64,000 nt of DNA from Corynebacterium glyciniphilum AJ 3170 (GTDB lineage: Bacteria; Actinomycetota; Actinomycetes; Mycobacteriales; Mycobacteriaceae), in assembly GCF_007673095.1 (NCBI RefSeq), contig NZ_VDYZ01000001.1, positions 186,001-250,000 of the forward strand, written 5' to 3'. Of this stretch, positions 35,343 to 45,857 are shown in pieces. Below the pieces are notes generated by a model, which ran no database searches, was not told where the DNA came from, and worked only from the letters and a program-made list of their open reading frames with translations. How positions within the stretch are numbered: the first letter of the stretch is position 1; each line of letters opens with the position of its first letter. The position numbers and the translations under genes were made by a program.

Positions 35343-38030
35343 GTGCAGACTCATGAGATCCGCGAGCGATTCCTCAATCATTTCGTGAAGGCAGGTCACA
35401 CCGAGGTTCCCAGCGCCTCATTGATCCTGGACGACCCGAACCTGCTGTTCGTCAACGCCGGTATGGTCCCGTTCAAGCCTTATTTCCTCGGTGAGCAGAC
35501 ACCGTCGTCGTCGCGGGCGACCTCGATCCAGAAGTGCGTGCGCACCCTGGACATCGAGGAGGTCGGCATCACCACCCGGCACAACACTTTCTTCCAGATG
35601 GCGGGGAACTTCTCCTTCGGCGACTACTTCAAGCGCGAAGTCATCCGTTTCGCCTGGGATCTGCTGACCAACCCGGTCGCCGAGGGTGGGTTCGGTATGG
35701 ACCCGGACAGGCTGTGGCCCACCGTCTACCGCACTGACGACGAAGCCGCCGCCATCTGGCACGAGGACATCGGGGTCCCGGAGGAACGGATCCAGCGCCG
35801 CGGTGGCGAGGACAACTACTGGGACATGGGTGTACCGGGGCCCGGCGGCCCGTGCTCGGAAATCTTCTACGACCGTGGGCCGGAGTACGGTGTCGACGGC
35901 GGCCCGGCCGCGGACGAGAACCGGTTCATCGAGATCTGGAACCTGGTGTTCATGCAGGACATCCGCGGTGAGAAGAGCCCGAAGGAAGGCTTCGAGCCGA
36001 TCGGCGAGCTGCCGCAGAAGAACATCGACACCGGCATGGGCATCGAACGGGTCGCCTGCATCCTGCAGGGGGTCGAGAACGTCTACGAGACGGATCTCCT
36101 GGCACCGGTCATCCGGGTCGCCGAGCAGCTCACCGGCTCGGTCTACGGACGGGTCGAGAACTCCGTCGAGGACGTGCGCTTCCGTGTCATCGCCGACCAC
36201 AGCCGCACCGCACTCATGCTGATCCTCGACGGCGTGACTCCGGGCAATGAGGGCCGCGGCTACATTCTCCGTCGTCTGCTGCGCCGCATCATCCGGTCTG
36301 CCCGGCTCCTCGGGGCCACGGGTGCCACCATGGAGAAGTTCATGGACACCGTGCGCAGCACCATGACCCCGTCCTACCCGGAGATCACCGAGAACTGGGA
36401 GCGCATCCGGGCGGTCGCCGTCGGGGAGGAGACGGCGTTCCTCAAGACGCTGGAGTCCGGCACCCGGTTGTTCGAGGATGCCGCTGCCAAGGTCAAGGCT
36501 GCCGGCGGGACTGAACTCGGCGGCGACGCCGCTTTCGTGCTGCACGACACCCACGGGTTCCCGATCGACCTGACCATCGAGATGGCCTCCGAGTCCGGTC
36601 TCACGGTCGACAAGGACGGTTTCGACACCCGCATGGCCGAACAGCGTGCGCGGGCCAAGGCCGACAACCGTGCGAAGAAGCAGGTCCACGCCGACGTGTC
36701 CGTGTACCGTTCCTTCGTCGACAACCACCCCACCGTGTTCCTGGGCTACGAGACCACGGATGCGGAGGCCCATATCCTGGGCCTGGTCTCCGGGGGTCAG
36801 ATCGTGGACCGGGCACCGGAGGGCAGCGAGGTCGAGGTCATCCTGGACCGCACCCCCTTCTACGCCGAGTCCGGCGGCCAGATGGCCGACCGCGGCACCC
36901 TCACCGGCCCCGGTGGTCTGGCTCAGGTCCAGGACGTTCAGAAGACCGGACGCAAGGTCTCCCTGCACCGCGTCACCGTCACCGGCGGTGAACTGGCCGT
37001 GGGCGACACGGTCGCCGCCCATGTCGACCACGCCTGGCGTCACGCCGCGCGTCAGGCACACTCGGGCACCCACCTGATCCATGCCGCGCTCCGGGATGTG
37101 CTGGGGCCGACGGCGGTGCAGGCGGGGTCCATGAACAAGCCGGGGTACCTGCGCTTCGACTTCACGTACGGCACCCAGCTCACCGACGACCAGCTGCGTC
37201 GGATCCAGGAGATCTCCAATGAGGCCGTGGACACCGACTACACGGTGAACACGATCGAGACCAGCCTCGACGAAGCGAAGGCCATGGGTGCGATGGCCCT
37301 GTTCGGTGAGAACTACGGGTCCCGCGTCCGTGTGGTCGAGATCGGTGGCCCGTTCTCCATGGAGCTGTGCGGCGGTACCCACGTCGACCACTCCTCACAG
37401 GTGGGCCCGGTCACGATCCTGGGCGAGTCGTCGGTGGGGTCGGGGACACGGCGTATCGAGGCCTACACCGGCATGGATTCGATGCGTTACCTGGCCGGCC
37501 AGAATGCCGTGGCGGGTTCCCTGGCCTCCCGTCTGAAGGTCACCTCCGAGGACCTTCCGGAGCGTTTCGCCCAGATCAGCGAGCGGCTGCAGGCCGCGGA
37601 GAAGCGGATCAACCAGTTCCGTACGGCCGAGCTGACCGCCAAGGTGGGTGACTACGTCATGCAGGCTGTCACGGTGGACGGCGTCCGCGTCGTCGCCGCC
37701 CGCGTCGCCGACGGTATCGCCGGCGGGGACCTGCGGACGATCGCCAATGACGCCAAGGCACGGTTCGGGTCCGACGAGGCCGTGGTTGTCTTCGCCTCTG
37801 CCGACCCGGACTCCGGCAAGGTCCCGTTCATCGCCGCGGTCACCGACGCCGCCGTCGCCCGCGGCCTGTCCGCCGGCGAGGTCGTCAAGGCGATCGGCCC
37901 GCTGATGGGCGGTCGCGGTGGCGGCAAGCCGTCGATGGCGCAGGGCTCCGGCAGCGACGTGTCGGGCATCGACGCGGCGGTCGCGGCCGTCCGTCCGCAC
38001 GTCGAATCGGCCCTGTCCGGCGCCAACTGA
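35343..38030 (+). CDS. alaS: alanyl-tRNA synthetase
   Basis: Class II synthetase of 895 residues, the full family length. [15 protein letters not shown] lies in the catalytic domain. The editing domain carries [11 protein letters not shown] and CGGTHVDHS, which hold the zinc ligands used to clear mischarged tRNA-Ala. The C-terminal part ends with the DHHA1-type [15 protein letters not shown] segment. The frame is open for 103 codons upstream inside rarA; the GTG at 35343 was chosen because homology starts there and GAAGG precedes it. TGATG overlap couples it to ruvX. Confidence 0.96.
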   Translation: MQTHEIRERFLNHFVKAGHTEVPSASLILDDPNLLFVNAGMVPFKPYFLGEQTPSSSRATSIQKCVRTLDIEEVGITTRHNTFFQMAGNFSFGDYFKREVIRFAWDLLTNPVAEGGFGMDPDRLWPTVYRTDDEAAAIWHEDIGVPEERIQRRGGEDNYWDMGVPGPGGPCSEIFYDRGPEYGVDGGPAADENRFIEIWNLVFMQDIRGEKSPKEGFEPIGELPQKNIDTGMGIERVACILQGVENVYETDLLAPVIRVAEQLTGSVYGRVENSVEDVRFRVIADHSRTALMLILDGVTPGNEGRGYILRRLLRRIIRSARLLGATGATMEKFMDTVRSTMTPSYPEITENWERIRAVAVGEETAFLKTLESGTRLFEDAAAKVKAAGGTELGGDAAFVLHDTHGFPIDLTIEMASESGLTVDKDGFDTRMAEQRARAKADNRAKKQVHADVSVYRSFVDNHPTVFLGYETTDAEAHILGLVSGGQIVDRAPEGSEVEVILDRTPFYAESGGQMADRGTLTGPGGLAQVQDVQKTGRKVSLHRVTVTGGELAVGDTVAAHVDHAWRHAARQAHSGTHLIHAALRDVLGPTAVQAGSMNKPGYLRFDFTYGTQLTDDQLRRIQEISNEAVDTDYTVNTIETSLDEAKAMGAMALFGENYGSRVRVVEIGGPFSMELCGGTHVDHSSQVGPVTILGESSVGSGTRRIEAYTGMDSMRYLAGQNAVAGSLASRLKVTSEDLPERFAQISERLQAAEKRINQFRTAELTAKVGDYVMQAVTVDGVRVVAARVADGIAGGDLRTIANDAKARFGSDEAVVVFASADPDSGKVPFIAAVTDAAVARGLSAGEVVKAIGPLMGGRGGGKPSMAQGSGSDVSGIDAAVAAVRPHVESALSGAN

Positions 38031-38524
38031 TGGCTGTCCCGGAGCGTCCCGGTGACGACGACCCCGGTCGGGGCCGTCGTCTCGGACTTGACGTGGGCAC
38101 CGTGCGTATCGGGGTGGCACTGTCCGACCCTGACGGCATCCTCGCCACGCCACTGGAGACCGTCGCAGCGGAGAAGGGCAGCGGCAGGCGCCCGGGGTCC
38201 GAGTTCGGCCGGGTCCTGGAACTCGTCGAGGAGAACTTCGTGGTGGAGGTCGTCGTCGGGCTACCGGTGACACTGCGGTCGCGGAAGACGGAGAGCACCG
38301 TGCGGGCCGAGAATTACGCGGCTGCACTGCAGGAGGCACTGGACGGGATCCCGGTCCGGCTCGTCGACGAACGGATGTCCACGGTCGCGGCGACCGGCGC
38401 GATGCGGGCGTCCGGGGTCAGTGAGCGTAAGGGGCGCGCACGTATCGACCAGGCGGCGGCGGTGCATATCCTGCAGGGTTGGCTTGACGCCCGAACCGCC
38501 CGTAAACGGGTGTCCGATCAATGA
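38030..38524 (+). CDS. ruvX: putative pre-16S rRNA nuclease (RuvX/YqgF)
   Basis: RNase H-like protein of 164 residues that trims the 5' end of 16S rRNA precursor in E. coli; a junction resolvase role has also been proposed for the family. LGLDVGTVRIGVALSD, VEVVVGLPVTL, DERMSTVAA and DQAAAVHILQGWLD are the conserved blocks, with the acidic residues of the active site. It starts on the alaS stop (TGATG) and precedes mltG, the standard order in actinobacteria. Confidence 0.92.
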   Translation: MAVPERPGDDDPGRGRRLGLDVGTVRIGVALSDPDGILATPLETVAAEKGSGRRPGSEFGRVLELVEENFVVEVVVGLPVTLRSRKTESTVRAENYAAALQEALDGIPVRLVDERMSTVAATGAMRASGVSERKGRARIDQAAAVHILQGWLDARTARKRVSDQ

Positions 38525-38575
38525 ACTTCGGCCACCTCGTGCGAGAATGACCCGCAACAGTGTTTTCATGACGTT

Positions 38576-38601
38576 TTGACACCTTGTACACACAGTAGAG
38601 A
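38576..38601 (+). promoter_or_regulatory. possible promoter of mltG
   Basis: TTGACA (38576-38581) and TAGAGA (38596-38601) lie in the 91-base gap, but the 14-base spacing is shorter than normal. Confidence 0.3.
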
Positions 38602-38615
38602 CGTGGGAGTGAACC

Positions 38616-39800
38616 TTGCCTCGAAAGATCAGGACCGAACCCAGGTACCGCCGTCGGAGACAGTGGTCGATAGCCATCAGCCTCGCACTGGTCCTCCTGC
38701 TCGTCTTCGTCGTGGCCTACGTCTACTACGAACGCGAGGTGGTGGGCACCCGCGACTACGAGGGGGCCGGCGACGGTAACGCGGTCCTCATCCGGGTGGA
38801 CGAGGGTGACACCGTCTCCGGTCTGATCCCGCAGCTGCTCGAGGATGACGTCGTCGGTTCCCGTTCGGCGATGCTCAGTGCGGCCGACGAGGCCGAACAG
38901 CGCGGCGAGAACCGTGGTCTGGAGGCCGGCTACTACGCACTCCAGCAGAAGATGTCCGCGGACGCCGCCATGGGGGCGCTCACCGACGACGAACGGCGTC
39001 TCGGCGTCATCGACATCCCCACCGGGCTCACCCTCGAGGACGTCACGGTGGTGGGAGGGGAGACCCGCGAAGGTATCTTCACCTCCATCGCGAACAACTC
39101 CTGCCGGGAGGGCCTCACGGACGGTCTGGAGGACTGCGTCAGCGTCGACGACCTGCGCGAGACCATCGCCACGACCCCGGCCGCCGAACTGGGTGTCCCG
39201 GAGTGGGCCGTGGACAATGTCGAGGCCCGCGGGGACGACCCGCGACGGATCGAGGGGCTCATTTCCCCGGGCGTGCACCTCTTCGACCCGACCGCAGGCC
39301 CGCAGGAGATCCTCACCTCGCTGCTGGAGGACTCCACGGAGGTCTACGAGGGCACCGGGCTGCTCGAGGCATCGGAGGGTGTGGGTCTCAGCCCGTACGA
39401 GATGGTCACGGCCGCCTCGCTGATCGAGCGTGAGGCTCCGGAGGGCGACTTCGACAAGGTTGCCCGGGTGATCCTCAACCGGCTGGACGAGGACCAGCAG
39501 CTCGAGTTCGACTCCACGGTCAACTACGACGTCGCCGCCCAGGAGGTCGCCACCACCGACGAGGACCGCGGACGCGACACCCCGTGGAACACCTACGCGA
39601 AGAAGGGGCTGCCGGACACCCCGATCGCCTCGCCCGGCATCACCGCCCTGCAGGCGGTCGAGCACCCGGCCGAGGGGGACTGGCTGTACTTCGTGACCGT
39701 GGACACGGACGGGCGCACGGTGTTCAACCGGTCGTTCTCCGACCATGAGGCGGCGATCGAGGAATCGCGGCGCAACGGCGTGCTGGACAGCGCACGGTAG
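38616..39800 (+). CDS. mltG: endolytic murein transglycosylase MltG
   Basis: Membrane-anchored YceG-family enzyme of 394 residues that cleaves nascent glycan strands during cell-wall growth. A basic N-terminus is followed by one membrane helix (about residues 18-37), a LysM-like segment and the catalytic domain; ASLIEREAPEGDFDKVARV contains the catalytic Glu, and LNRLDEDQQLEFDSTVNY continues the signature. TTG at 38616 is supported by GGGAG six bases upstream. Confidence 0.93.
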   Translation: MPRKIRTEPRYRRRRQWSIAISLALVLLLVFVVAYVYYEREVVGTRDYEGAGDGNAVLIRVDEGDTVSGLIPQLLEDDVVGSRSAMLSAADEAEQRGENRGLEAGYYALQQKMSADAAMGALTDDERRLGVIDIPTGLTLEDVTVVGGETREGIFTSIANNSCREGLTDGLEDCVSVDDLRETIATTPAAELGVPEWAVDNVEARGDDPRRIEGLISPGVHLFDPTAGPQEILTSLLEDSTEVYEGTGLLEASEGVGLSPYEMVTAASLIEREAPEGDFDKVARVILNRLDEDQQLEFDSTVNYDVAAQEVATTDEDRGRDTPWNTYAKKGLPDTPIASPGITALQAVEHPAEGDWLYFVTVDTDGRTVFNRSFSDHEAAIEESRRNGVLDSAR

Positions 39801-39820
39801 ACAGAGAGGTGGATGGGACC

Positions 39821-40825
39821 ATGGTGAGGGAAACCGGGAATGACGCGGCCGAGGTGTACAGCGTGGAGGAGTTCCTCGCTCTGGCGGCCGGGCTCCAGGA
39901 CGAGGCGGATGCGCCGGACGGACCCGCCGTCCAGCTGTGTGCCGTGCTCGGACGGCCGGTGGGGCACTCGCTCTCGCCCGTGATCCACCTGGGCAGTGCC
40001 GCGATGCTGGGCAACGAGTCGCTGGTGTACGTCCGCGTCGACGCCGGGGAGCCTTCCGAGGTCCGTAGGTTGATGCAGCAGTCGCCTGCCTGTGTGCGCG
40101 GGTTCTCGGTGACGATGCCCGGCAAGTCCGCCGCCCATGACCTCGCCGACACCGTGACCGACCGTGCCGCCCTCATCGGCAGCGCGAACACCCTCGTCCC
40201 GGTACGGGACGCCGGGGGACAGCCGACCGGAACGTGGCTGGCCGACAACACCGACGTCGACGGCCTCTCTGCCTGCCTGCGTGCCGTGCTCGGCGAGGAC
40301 CGTGCCGCGGGTGCGGGACGGGGCGTGGTCGTGGGGAACGGCGGCACGGCACGTCCGGCCGTCGCCGCATTGGCCGCCGGGGGCTTCACCTCGGTCACCG
40401 TGCTCGCCCGGTCCGAGCGGGCGTTGAACCTGCAGAGCCTGGTGGAGTCCTACGGGATGACCTTCGACTGGCTGCGGCTGGACGATGACCGCCTGGGCGA
40501 GGTCTGTGCCTCCGCGGACGCACTGATCTCCACGATCCCGGCGGCCGGTGCCGCCGCCGTGGCCGAGCATCTGGCGGCCGCGGCGGCGGTGGTCGACGTG
40601 ATCTACGACCCGTATCCCACACCGTTGATGCTCGCGGCGCGGGGTGCCGGACGCCCGGTGTCCGACGGGCTGCTGATGCTCGCCGGCCAGGGTGTGGAGC
40701 AGTTCCGCCAGTTCACCGGGGAGACGCCGTCGACCGAGGGGATGTACCGGTTGCTGCGGGCGCACCGACGCACCCTGGAGGCGCAGTCGGGGGACACGGG
40801 GTACACGGCGGACACGGGGAGTTAA
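39821..40825 (+). CDS. aroE: shikimate dehydrogenase
   Basis: Reduces 3-dehydroshikimate with NADPH in the aromatic pathway. VLGRPVGHSLSPVIH binds shikimate, VTMPGKSAAHDL carries the catalytic Lys, ADNTDVDG the partner Asp, and VVGNGGTARPAVAAL the cofactor loop. The 334-residue product has about 45 extra residues at its N-terminus compared with the usual enzyme. Start is uncertain: ATG at 39821 follows GAGAGG at 39804-39809; an in-frame GTG at 39809 overlaps that site. It lies apart from aroC-aroK-aroB-aroQ by one gene. Confidence 0.93.
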   Translation: MVRETGNDAAEVYSVEEFLALAAGLQDEADAPDGPAVQLCAVLGRPVGHSLSPVIHLGSAAMLGNESLVYVRVDAGEPSEVRRLMQQSPACVRGFSVTMPGKSAAHDLADTVTDRAALIGSANTLVPVRDAGGQPTGTWLADNTDVDGLSACLRAVLGEDRAAGAGRGVVVGNGGTARPAVAALAAGGFTSVTVLARSERALNLQSLVESYGMTFDWLRLDDDRLGEVCASADALISTIPAAGAAAVAEHLAAAAAVVDVIYDPYPTPLMLAARGAGRPVSDGLLMLAGQGVEQFRQFTGETPSTEGMYRLLRAHRRTLEAQSGDTGYTADTGS

Positions 40826-40831
40826 CTGCAG

Positions 40832-41266
40832 GTGGGGGTCATCGGGGGGTTGATCGTTCTGGTGTGGGCGGGCACGCTGGCCGTGTACGACATCCGGTAC
40901 AGGCGGTTGCCGGACTGGTTGACCCTGCCGGCGGTGCCGGCGGCGTGGGTGGGGGTCATTCTCCTCGGCCACGGCTGGGCTGTCGTGGGAGGAGCGGCAT
41001 GGTTCCTGTTGTGCGTGCTTCCGGGGATGCTTTCGGCCCGGCTCCGGGCCGGTGGGGGCGATGCGAAACTCGCCCTGAGCCTCGGAGCGGTCGCCGCGGC
41101 CGCCGGGGGAGTAGTGGGTCTGGCGGCCACGATCGCTGCGGCGTCGGCGGTGACGCTGCTGTTCGCGCTGTTCCCGACGGTCCGGTCCTCCGCCCTGCCG
41201 CACGGACCGGGGATGCTCATCGCCACGGCAGCGGTGACCGGGGTCATAAACAGTGGGGTGTGGTGA
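40832..41266 (+). CDS. A24-type prepilin peptidase
   Basis: A 144-residue membrane aspartic peptidase with four or five hydrophobic segments. The active-site pair is visible as YDIRYRRLPDW (first Asp) and GGGDAKLALS (second Asp), the pattern of type IV prepilin and TadV/CpaA peptidases. The long N-terminal methylase domain of PilD is absent. No pilin or secretion genes are in the window, so its substrate lies elsewhere. It starts six bases after the aroE stop with no clear ribosome-binding site. Confidence 0.85.
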   Translation: MGVIGGLIVLVWAGTLAVYDIRYRRLPDWLTLPAVPAAWVGVILLGHGWAVVGGAAWFLLCVLPGMLSARLRAGGGDAKLALSLGAVAAAAGGVVGLAATIAAASAVTLLFALFPTVRSSALPHGPGMLIATAAVTGVINSGVW

Positions 41267-41286
41267 CGTCGGTCCGGTGATCATGC

Positions 41287-41292
41287 GACAAT
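41287..41292 (+). promoter_or_regulatory. -10 element, probable leaderless start of aroC
   Basis: GACAAT is followed by seven bases and the aroC ATG at 41300; no ribosome-binding site is present. Confidence 0.45.
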
Positions 41293-41299
41293 GTAGGGC

Positions 41300-42526
41300 A
41301 TGCTTCGATGGACGACTGCCGGGGAATCGCACGGCCAGGCCCTTGTTTCCGTTGTCGAGGACATTCCGGCAGGGGTGCCAGTCACCCGCGCCGAGGTGTC
41401 CCGGCAACTCGCCCGACGGCGTCTCGGTTACGGCCGCGGCGCCCGCATGAAGTTCGAGGCGGATGAGGTGACCTTCCTCGGCGGTGTGCGGCACGGCCTG
41501 ACGATCGGCTCACCGGTCGCTGTGATGATCGGCAACACCGAGTGGCCGAAGTGGACCACGATCATGTCCGCCGACCCGGTCGACATGTCGGACGAGGCCG
41601 TGGTCAAGGAGATGGATTCGGGCCGCGGCGCCCGCCTGACCCGGCCGCGTCCCGGCCACGCCGACTTCTCCGGCATGGTCAAGTACGGGCACGACGAGGC
41701 CCGTCCGGTCCTGGAACGCTCCAGCGCCCGCGAGACCGCTGCCCGGGTGGCCGCCGGAACCTTCGCCCGCGCCCTGCTGCGTGAGGTCACCGGCGCTGAG
41801 GTCGTCAGTCACGTCCTGTCGATCGGCCCGTCGGAGACCTACACCGGACCACCACCGGCCCCGGCTGACCTCGACGCGGTGGACGGCTCGCCGGTCCGCG
41901 CCTTCACCGTGCACGGCGACAGCCATGAAAAGTCGATGATCGCCGAGATCGAGGCCGCCCGGAAGTCCGGTGACACCCTCGGTGGCGTCGTCGAGGTGGT
42001 CGTCTCGGGGCTGCCCATCGGGCTCGGCTCCCACGTCAGTTGGGACGCACGCCTGGACGGCCAGCTGGCCCAGGCGCTGATGAGCATCCAGGCCATCAAG
42101 GGAGTGGAGGTCGGCGACGGGTTCGAGGAGGCCCGTCGTCGGGGCTCGGAGGCGCACGACGAGATCGACCGGGTGGACAACAGTTCCGGTGTGTCACGAC
42201 GGACCAACCGGGCAGGCGGTCTCGAGGGCGGCATGACCAACGGTGAACAGCTGCGCGTCCGTGCCGCGATGAAGCCGATCTCCACGGTGCCGCGTGCCCT
42301 GGCGACGGTCGACATGGATGACGGGCGCCCTGCCACCGGTATCCACCAACGCTCGGACGTGTGCGCGGTGCCGGCGGCCGGCGTCGTAGCCGAGTCCATG
42401 GTGGCCCTCGTGCTGGCCCGTGCCGTGCTCGAGAAGTTCGGCGGCGACAGTGTCGCCGAGACACGCCGCAACTACCTGTCCTACCTGGACGACGTGGACA
42501 AGCGCCTGACCTGGGGAGAAGCGTAG
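41300..42526 (+). CDS. aroC: chorismate synthase
   Basis: Last enzyme of the shikimate pathway, using reduced FMN to make chorismate from EPSP. The 408-residue protein shows [10 protein letters not shown] at the start, [34 protein letters not shown] and [15 protein letters not shown], all family signatures. It heads the aroC-aroK-aroB-aroQ run; the aroK start directly follows its stop. Confidence 0.97.
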   Translation: MLRWTTAGESHGQALVSVVEDIPAGVPVTRAEVSRQLARRRLGYGRGARMKFEADEVTFLGGVRHGLTIGSPVAVMIGNTEWPKWTTIMSADPVDMSDEAVVKEMDSGRGARLTRPRPGHADFSGMVKYGHDEARPVLERSSARETAARVAAGTFARALLREVTGAEVVSHVLSIGPSETYTGPPPAPADLDAVDGSPVRAFTVHGDSHEKSMIAEIEAARKSGDTLGGVVEVVVSGLPIGLGSHVSWDARLDGQLAQALMSIQAIKGVEVGDGFEEARRRGSEAHDEIDRVDNSSGVSRRTNRAGGLEGGMTNGEQLRVRAAMKPISTVPRALATVDMDDGRPATGIHQRSDVCAVPAAGVVAESMVALVLARAVLEKFGGDSVAETRRNYLSYLDDVDKRLTWGEA

Positions 42527-43147
42527 ATGAGTGCCAGTACTGACCATTCGGCGGCGGCTCCCCGGGTCGTCCTCGTCGGCCCACCCGGTGCGGGGAAGAG
42601 CACCGTCGGACACGCCCTCGGCGAGGTCCTGCGCTGCGGGGTGGTCGATTCAGACACACTGCTCGAGCGCGACAACAGCATGTCCTGCGGTGAACTGTTC
42701 ACCCTGCTCGGGGAGCCGGAGTTCCGGCGGCGCGAGGAGATTTACGTTGCCCAGGCACTGATGTCCGACGGTGTCGTGTCCCTCGGCGGTGGTGCCGTCC
42801 TGTCTGCCGCGACACGTCGGCTGCTCGCCGAGCATACCGTGGTCTACCTGCGGGTCTCCGCAGAGGAGGGCACACGCCGCACCGCGCACCTGGCGACTCG
42901 CCCGGTACTCGCCGCCGCCGACGGTGCGGACCCCTCTGAGCGGTACCGCGAGATCCTCACCCAACGTGAGGAGCTCTACCGGGAGGTCGCGACCCACATC
43001 GTCGACGCCGACGGACGGACGCCGCGACACACCGTAGCCGAGGTGCTCGCCCTCATCGGGGTGCACGGCGACCATGATGCAGATGCCACCGGTGACGCCG
43101 GCGACGCCGGCGACATACACGACCCCGGGCAGGAGGCACGGCTGTGA
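42527..43147 (+). CDS. aroK: shikimate kinase
   Basis: Phosphorylates shikimate with ATP. GPPGAGKSTVG is the P-loop, VVDSDTLLERD the shikimate- and metal-binding block, and VVSLGGGAVL the third conserved loop. At 206 residues it is about 30 longer than usual; the extra C-terminal tail is Asp/Gly-rich and encoded partly by 9-base repeats. GGGAG precedes the ATG. The stop overlaps aroB as GTGA. Confidence 0.95.
   Translation: MSASTDHSAAAPRVVLVGPPGAGKSTVGHALGEVLRCGVVDSDTLLERDNSMSCGELFTLLGEPEFRRREEIYVAQALMSDGVVSLGGGAVLSAATRRLLAEHTVVYLRVSAEEGTRRTAHLATRPVLAAADGADPSERYREILTQREELYREVATHIVDADGRTPRHTVAEVLALIGVHGDHDADATGDAGDAGDIHDPGQEARL
43091..43114 (+). repeat. 9-base tandem repeat in aroK tail
   Basis: GGTGACGCC, GGCGACGCC and a partial GGCGAC encode Gly-Asp-Ala repeats at the end of aroK, just before the aroB ribosome-binding site. 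Confidence 0.7.
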
Positions 43148-44244
43148 CCGGACCGAGCACACGTACCGTGCACGTCGCCACGGACCACCCCTACGACGTG
43201 GTCATCGGCCGCGACCTGACGGCCACAGTGGCTGACAGCGTCCCCGACGCCCGTCGTGCCGTGATCCTGCACCAGCCGCCCCTGGCCGGTCTCGCGGCCC
43301 GCGTCGCCGACGGGCTGCGCGCCGCCGGCCTCGAACCGGTCCTGTACGAGACTCCGGACGCCGAAGCGGCCAAGACCGTCGCGGGTGCCGCGGCCTGCTG
43401 GGACGTCTGCGCCGGGGCTGGGCTCTCCCGTCAGGACGTCATCGTCGGTGTCGGGGGCGGGGCGACCACCGACCTGGCCGGTTTCATCGCGGCGACCTGG
43501 ATGCGCGGGATCCGCGTCGTCCAGTACCCGACGACGCTGCTGGCCATGGTCGATGCGGCGGTCGGCGGGAAGACCGGCATCAACACCGCCGCGGGCAAGA
43601 ACCTCGTCGGTGCCTTCCACGAGCCCTCGGCCGTCCTCGTCGATCTCGACGTGCTCGAGACGCTCCCGCACCCCGAGATCGTCGCCGGCAGCGCGGAGAT
43701 CATCAAGGCCGGTTTCATCCGCGACGGTCATATCCTCGATCTCTACGAGTCAGACCCGGTCGCCGCATGCGACCCCCACGGCACGCTGCCGGAGCTCATC
43801 GAGGCCGCGATCACCGTGAAGGCGGACGTGGTGGGGCAGGACCTCCGGGAGTCCTCCCTGCGTGAGATCCTCAACTACGGCCACACCTACGGTCACGCCG
43901 TCGAGCAGCATGAGAACTACCGCTGGCGGCACGGCCACGCGGTCGCAGTGGGCATGGTCTTCGAGGCCGAGCTCGCCCACGCCGCCGGCCTACTCAGCGG
44001 GGAGGCCGTCAACCAGCACCGGCGCATCCTGCAGAGCGTGGGCCTGCCCACCAGCTACGGTAACGCCTCCCTGGAGGAACTGGCCGAGGTCATGGCCCGG
44101 GACAAGAAGAACAGGGACGGCAGCCTGCGGATCGTCGTCGTCAGCGACGATACCGGCTCCTATGCCCCCCGGACGCTGGTGGACCCGTCGCAGGACGACC
44201 TCACCGCCGCCTACCTCAACACCACCCCTGACAACCACCAGTAG
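43144..44244 (+). CDS. aroB: 3-dehydroquinate synthase
   Basis: NAD- and metal-dependent enzyme of 366 residues that cyclises DAHP to dehydroquinate. VGGGATTDLAGF binds NAD, PTTLLAMVDAAVGGKTGIN is the phosphate-binding region, and NYGHTYGHAVEQ holds metal ligands. AGGAGG at 43131-43136, inside aroK, precedes the GTG start, which overlaps the aroK stop by four bases. Confidence 0.96.
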   Translation: MTGPSTRTVHVATDHPYDVVIGRDLTATVADSVPDARRAVILHQPPLAGLAARVADGLRAAGLEPVLYETPDAEAAKTVAGAAACWDVCAGAGLSRQDVIVGVGGGATTDLAGFIAATWMRGIRVVQYPTTLLAMVDAAVGGKTGINTAAGKNLVGAFHEPSAVLVDLDVLETLPHPEIVAGSAEIIKAGFIRDGHILDLYESDPVAACDPHGTLPELIEAAITVKADVVGQDLRESSLREILNYGHTYGHAVEQHENYRWRHGHAVAVGMVFEAELAHAAGLLSGEAVNQHRRILQSVGLPTSYGNASLEELAEVMARDKKNRDGSLRIVVVSDDTGSYAPRTLVDPSQDDLTAAYLNTTPDNHQ

Positions 44245-44259
44245 AACAGGAACACCACC

Positions 44260-44706
44260 ATGCGCATCGTCGTCCTCAACGGCCCCAACCTCAACCGCCT
44301 GGGCCGCCGCCAGCCCGAGATCTACGGGTCGATGACCCTCGCCGACATCGAGGACGGGCTGCGTGCCGACGCCACACGTCTCGGCGTGGACATCGACTTC
44401 CTGCAGTCCAACCACGAGGGTGCGTTGATCGACCGGGTGCACCGGGCCGCCGACGACGGCGACGCGGTGATCATCAACCCGGGCGGGTTGACCCACACCT
44501 CCGTCGCCCTGCGCGACGCCCTGGCCGAAGTGGCCGACGGTCCGGGTTTCGTGGAGGTCCACCTCTCCAACATCCACGCCCGCGAGGCCTTCCGGCACCA
44601 CAGTTACCTCTCTCCGATCGCCCGCGGCGTGATCGCCGGTCTCGGTGCGCAGGGCTACACCATGGCAGTGGAGTACCTTGTACGGCAGGAGAGTACCGGG
44701 GCGTAG
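44260..44706 (+). CDS. aroQ: type II 3-dehydroquinate dehydratase
   Basis: Dodecameric dehydratase of 148 residues. [19 protein letters not shown] contains the catalytic Arg and Tyr, [13 protein letters not shown] and [15 protein letters not shown] the other active-site residues. AGGAA precedes the ATG. With aroB, aroK, aroC and aroE, five steps of the shikimate pathway are encoded in this 5-kb stretch. Confidence 0.96.
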   Translation: MRIVVLNGPNLNRLGRRQPEIYGSMTLADIEDGLRADATRLGVDIDFLQSNHEGALIDRVHRAADDGDAVIINPGGLTHTSVALRDALAEVADGPGFVEVHLSNIHAREAFRHHSYLSPIARGVIAGLGAQGYTMAVEYLVRQESTGA

Positions 44707-44709
44707 CCT
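44704..44709 (+). promoter_or_regulatory. -10 element, probable leaderless start of pepQ
   Basis: TAGCCT, whose first three bases are the aroQ stop codon, is followed by six bases and the ATG at 44716. Confidence 0.45.
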
Positions 44710-44715
44710 GGGGGC

Positions 44716-45798
44716 ATGACAGACTTCCTCAGCCGCCGTCAGGCCGTCGCCGACACCCTCTCCACTGCAGGTCACCGGTTTCTTCTGGTCACCGATCTGA
44801 AGAACGTCCGCTATCTCACCGGGTTCAGCGGCTCCAACGCCGCCCTGCTCCTCGACTCAGGGGGCCCTGAAGGTTCTGAAGCGGCCGTCACCCTGGCCAC
44901 TGACGGCCGCTACGACACGCAGGTGCGACAGGAGACGTCCGGGACGCCCGGGGTGGACATCCGGATCACCCGTGACCTGCTCGGGGAACTGCGGTCGGTC
45001 GCGGGGGAGAGCGGTGTCGCCGTTGAGCCGGGCATGACCGTCGCCGATGCACGCGGCCTGGGTGACCCGCCGATCCTGGAGGGGGCGGTGGAGGCCGCAC
45101 GTCTGGTCAAGGACGCCGCAGAGCTCGACGCACTGCGTGAGGCCGGGCGCCTGGCGGACTCCGTGTTCTCCGACTTCATCGCCGCAGGGGGGATCCGCGA
45201 GGGGATCACCGAGATCGAGGCGGCCGCGGACCTGGAGCACCGGCTACGCTCGGCCGGCGCCGACGGGCTGAGCTTCGACACGATCCTGGCCTCCGGCGTC
45301 AACGCCGCCAAACCCCATGCCGGGGTGTCCCGTGACGTCATCGTCCCGGGCCTGGTCACCGTGGACTTCGGCGTATGGCTGGACGGTTACGCCTCAGACC
45401 AGACCCGGACGGTGTGTGTGGGGGAGCCGGACACGCTGTCCGCGGAACTCTACGACCTGGTCCACCGCTCCTTCAGTGCCGGTGTGGAGGCGGTACGTCC
45501 CGGTGCGGGGCTCTTCGACGTCGACAAGGTCTGCCGGGACATCATCGACGAGGCCGGGTACGGCGAGTACTTCGTCCACTCCACCGGACACGGAGTGGGC
45601 CTCGACGTGCACGAGGCCCCGTACGCCGCGTCGCGCACACCCCGGGACAAGACCCTCGCGGAGTCGATGACCCTGACGGTCGAGCCCGGTGTCTACCTCC
45701 CGGGGCGCACGGGGCTGCGCATCGAGAACACGTACATCGTCACGGCAGAGGGCGCGGAGTCGGTCAATCCCTCGTCCACCGGGTTACGGGTGGTCTGA
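44716..45798 (+). CDS. pepQ: Xaa-Pro aminopeptidase/dipeptidase (M24)
   Basis: Dinuclear-metal peptidase of 360 residues acting on N-terminal residues before proline. The creatinase-type N-terminal domain is followed by the pita-bread domain with all five metal ligands: Asp in TVDFGVWLDG and in YASDQTRT, His in GHGVGLDVHEAP, Glu in TVEPGVYLPG and Glu in RIENTYIVT. It precedes efp, as in many Gram-positive genomes. Aminopeptidase versus dipeptidase activity cannot be decided by reading. Confidence 0.9.
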   Translation: MTDFLSRRQAVADTLSTAGHRFLLVTDLKNVRYLTGFSGSNAALLLDSGGPEGSEAAVTLATDGRYDTQVRQETSGTPGVDIRITRDLLGELRSVAGESGVAVEPGMTVADARGLGDPPILEGAVEAARLVKDAAELDALREAGRLADSVFSDFIAAGGIREGITEIEAAADLEHRLRSAGADGLSFDTILASGVNAAKPHAGVSRDVIVPGLVTVDFGVWLDGYASDQTRTVCVGEPDTLSAELYDLVHRSFSAGVEAVRPGAGLFDVDKVCRDIIDEAGYGEYFVHSTGHGVGLDVHEAPYAASRTPRDKTLAESMTLTVEPGVYLPGRTGLRIENTYIVTAEGAESVNPSSTGLRVV

Positions 45799-45809
45799 CG
45801 GCGGGCTGC

Positions 45810-45815
45810 TAGACT
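45810..45815 (+). promoter_or_regulatory. -10 element of efp
   Basis: TAGACT lies 42 bases before the efp start, leaving room for a short leader with AGGGAG. Confidence 0.4.
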
Positions 45816-45857
45816 GTTCGGCTGACCACCCAACCAAGATATCCAGGGAGCATACAC

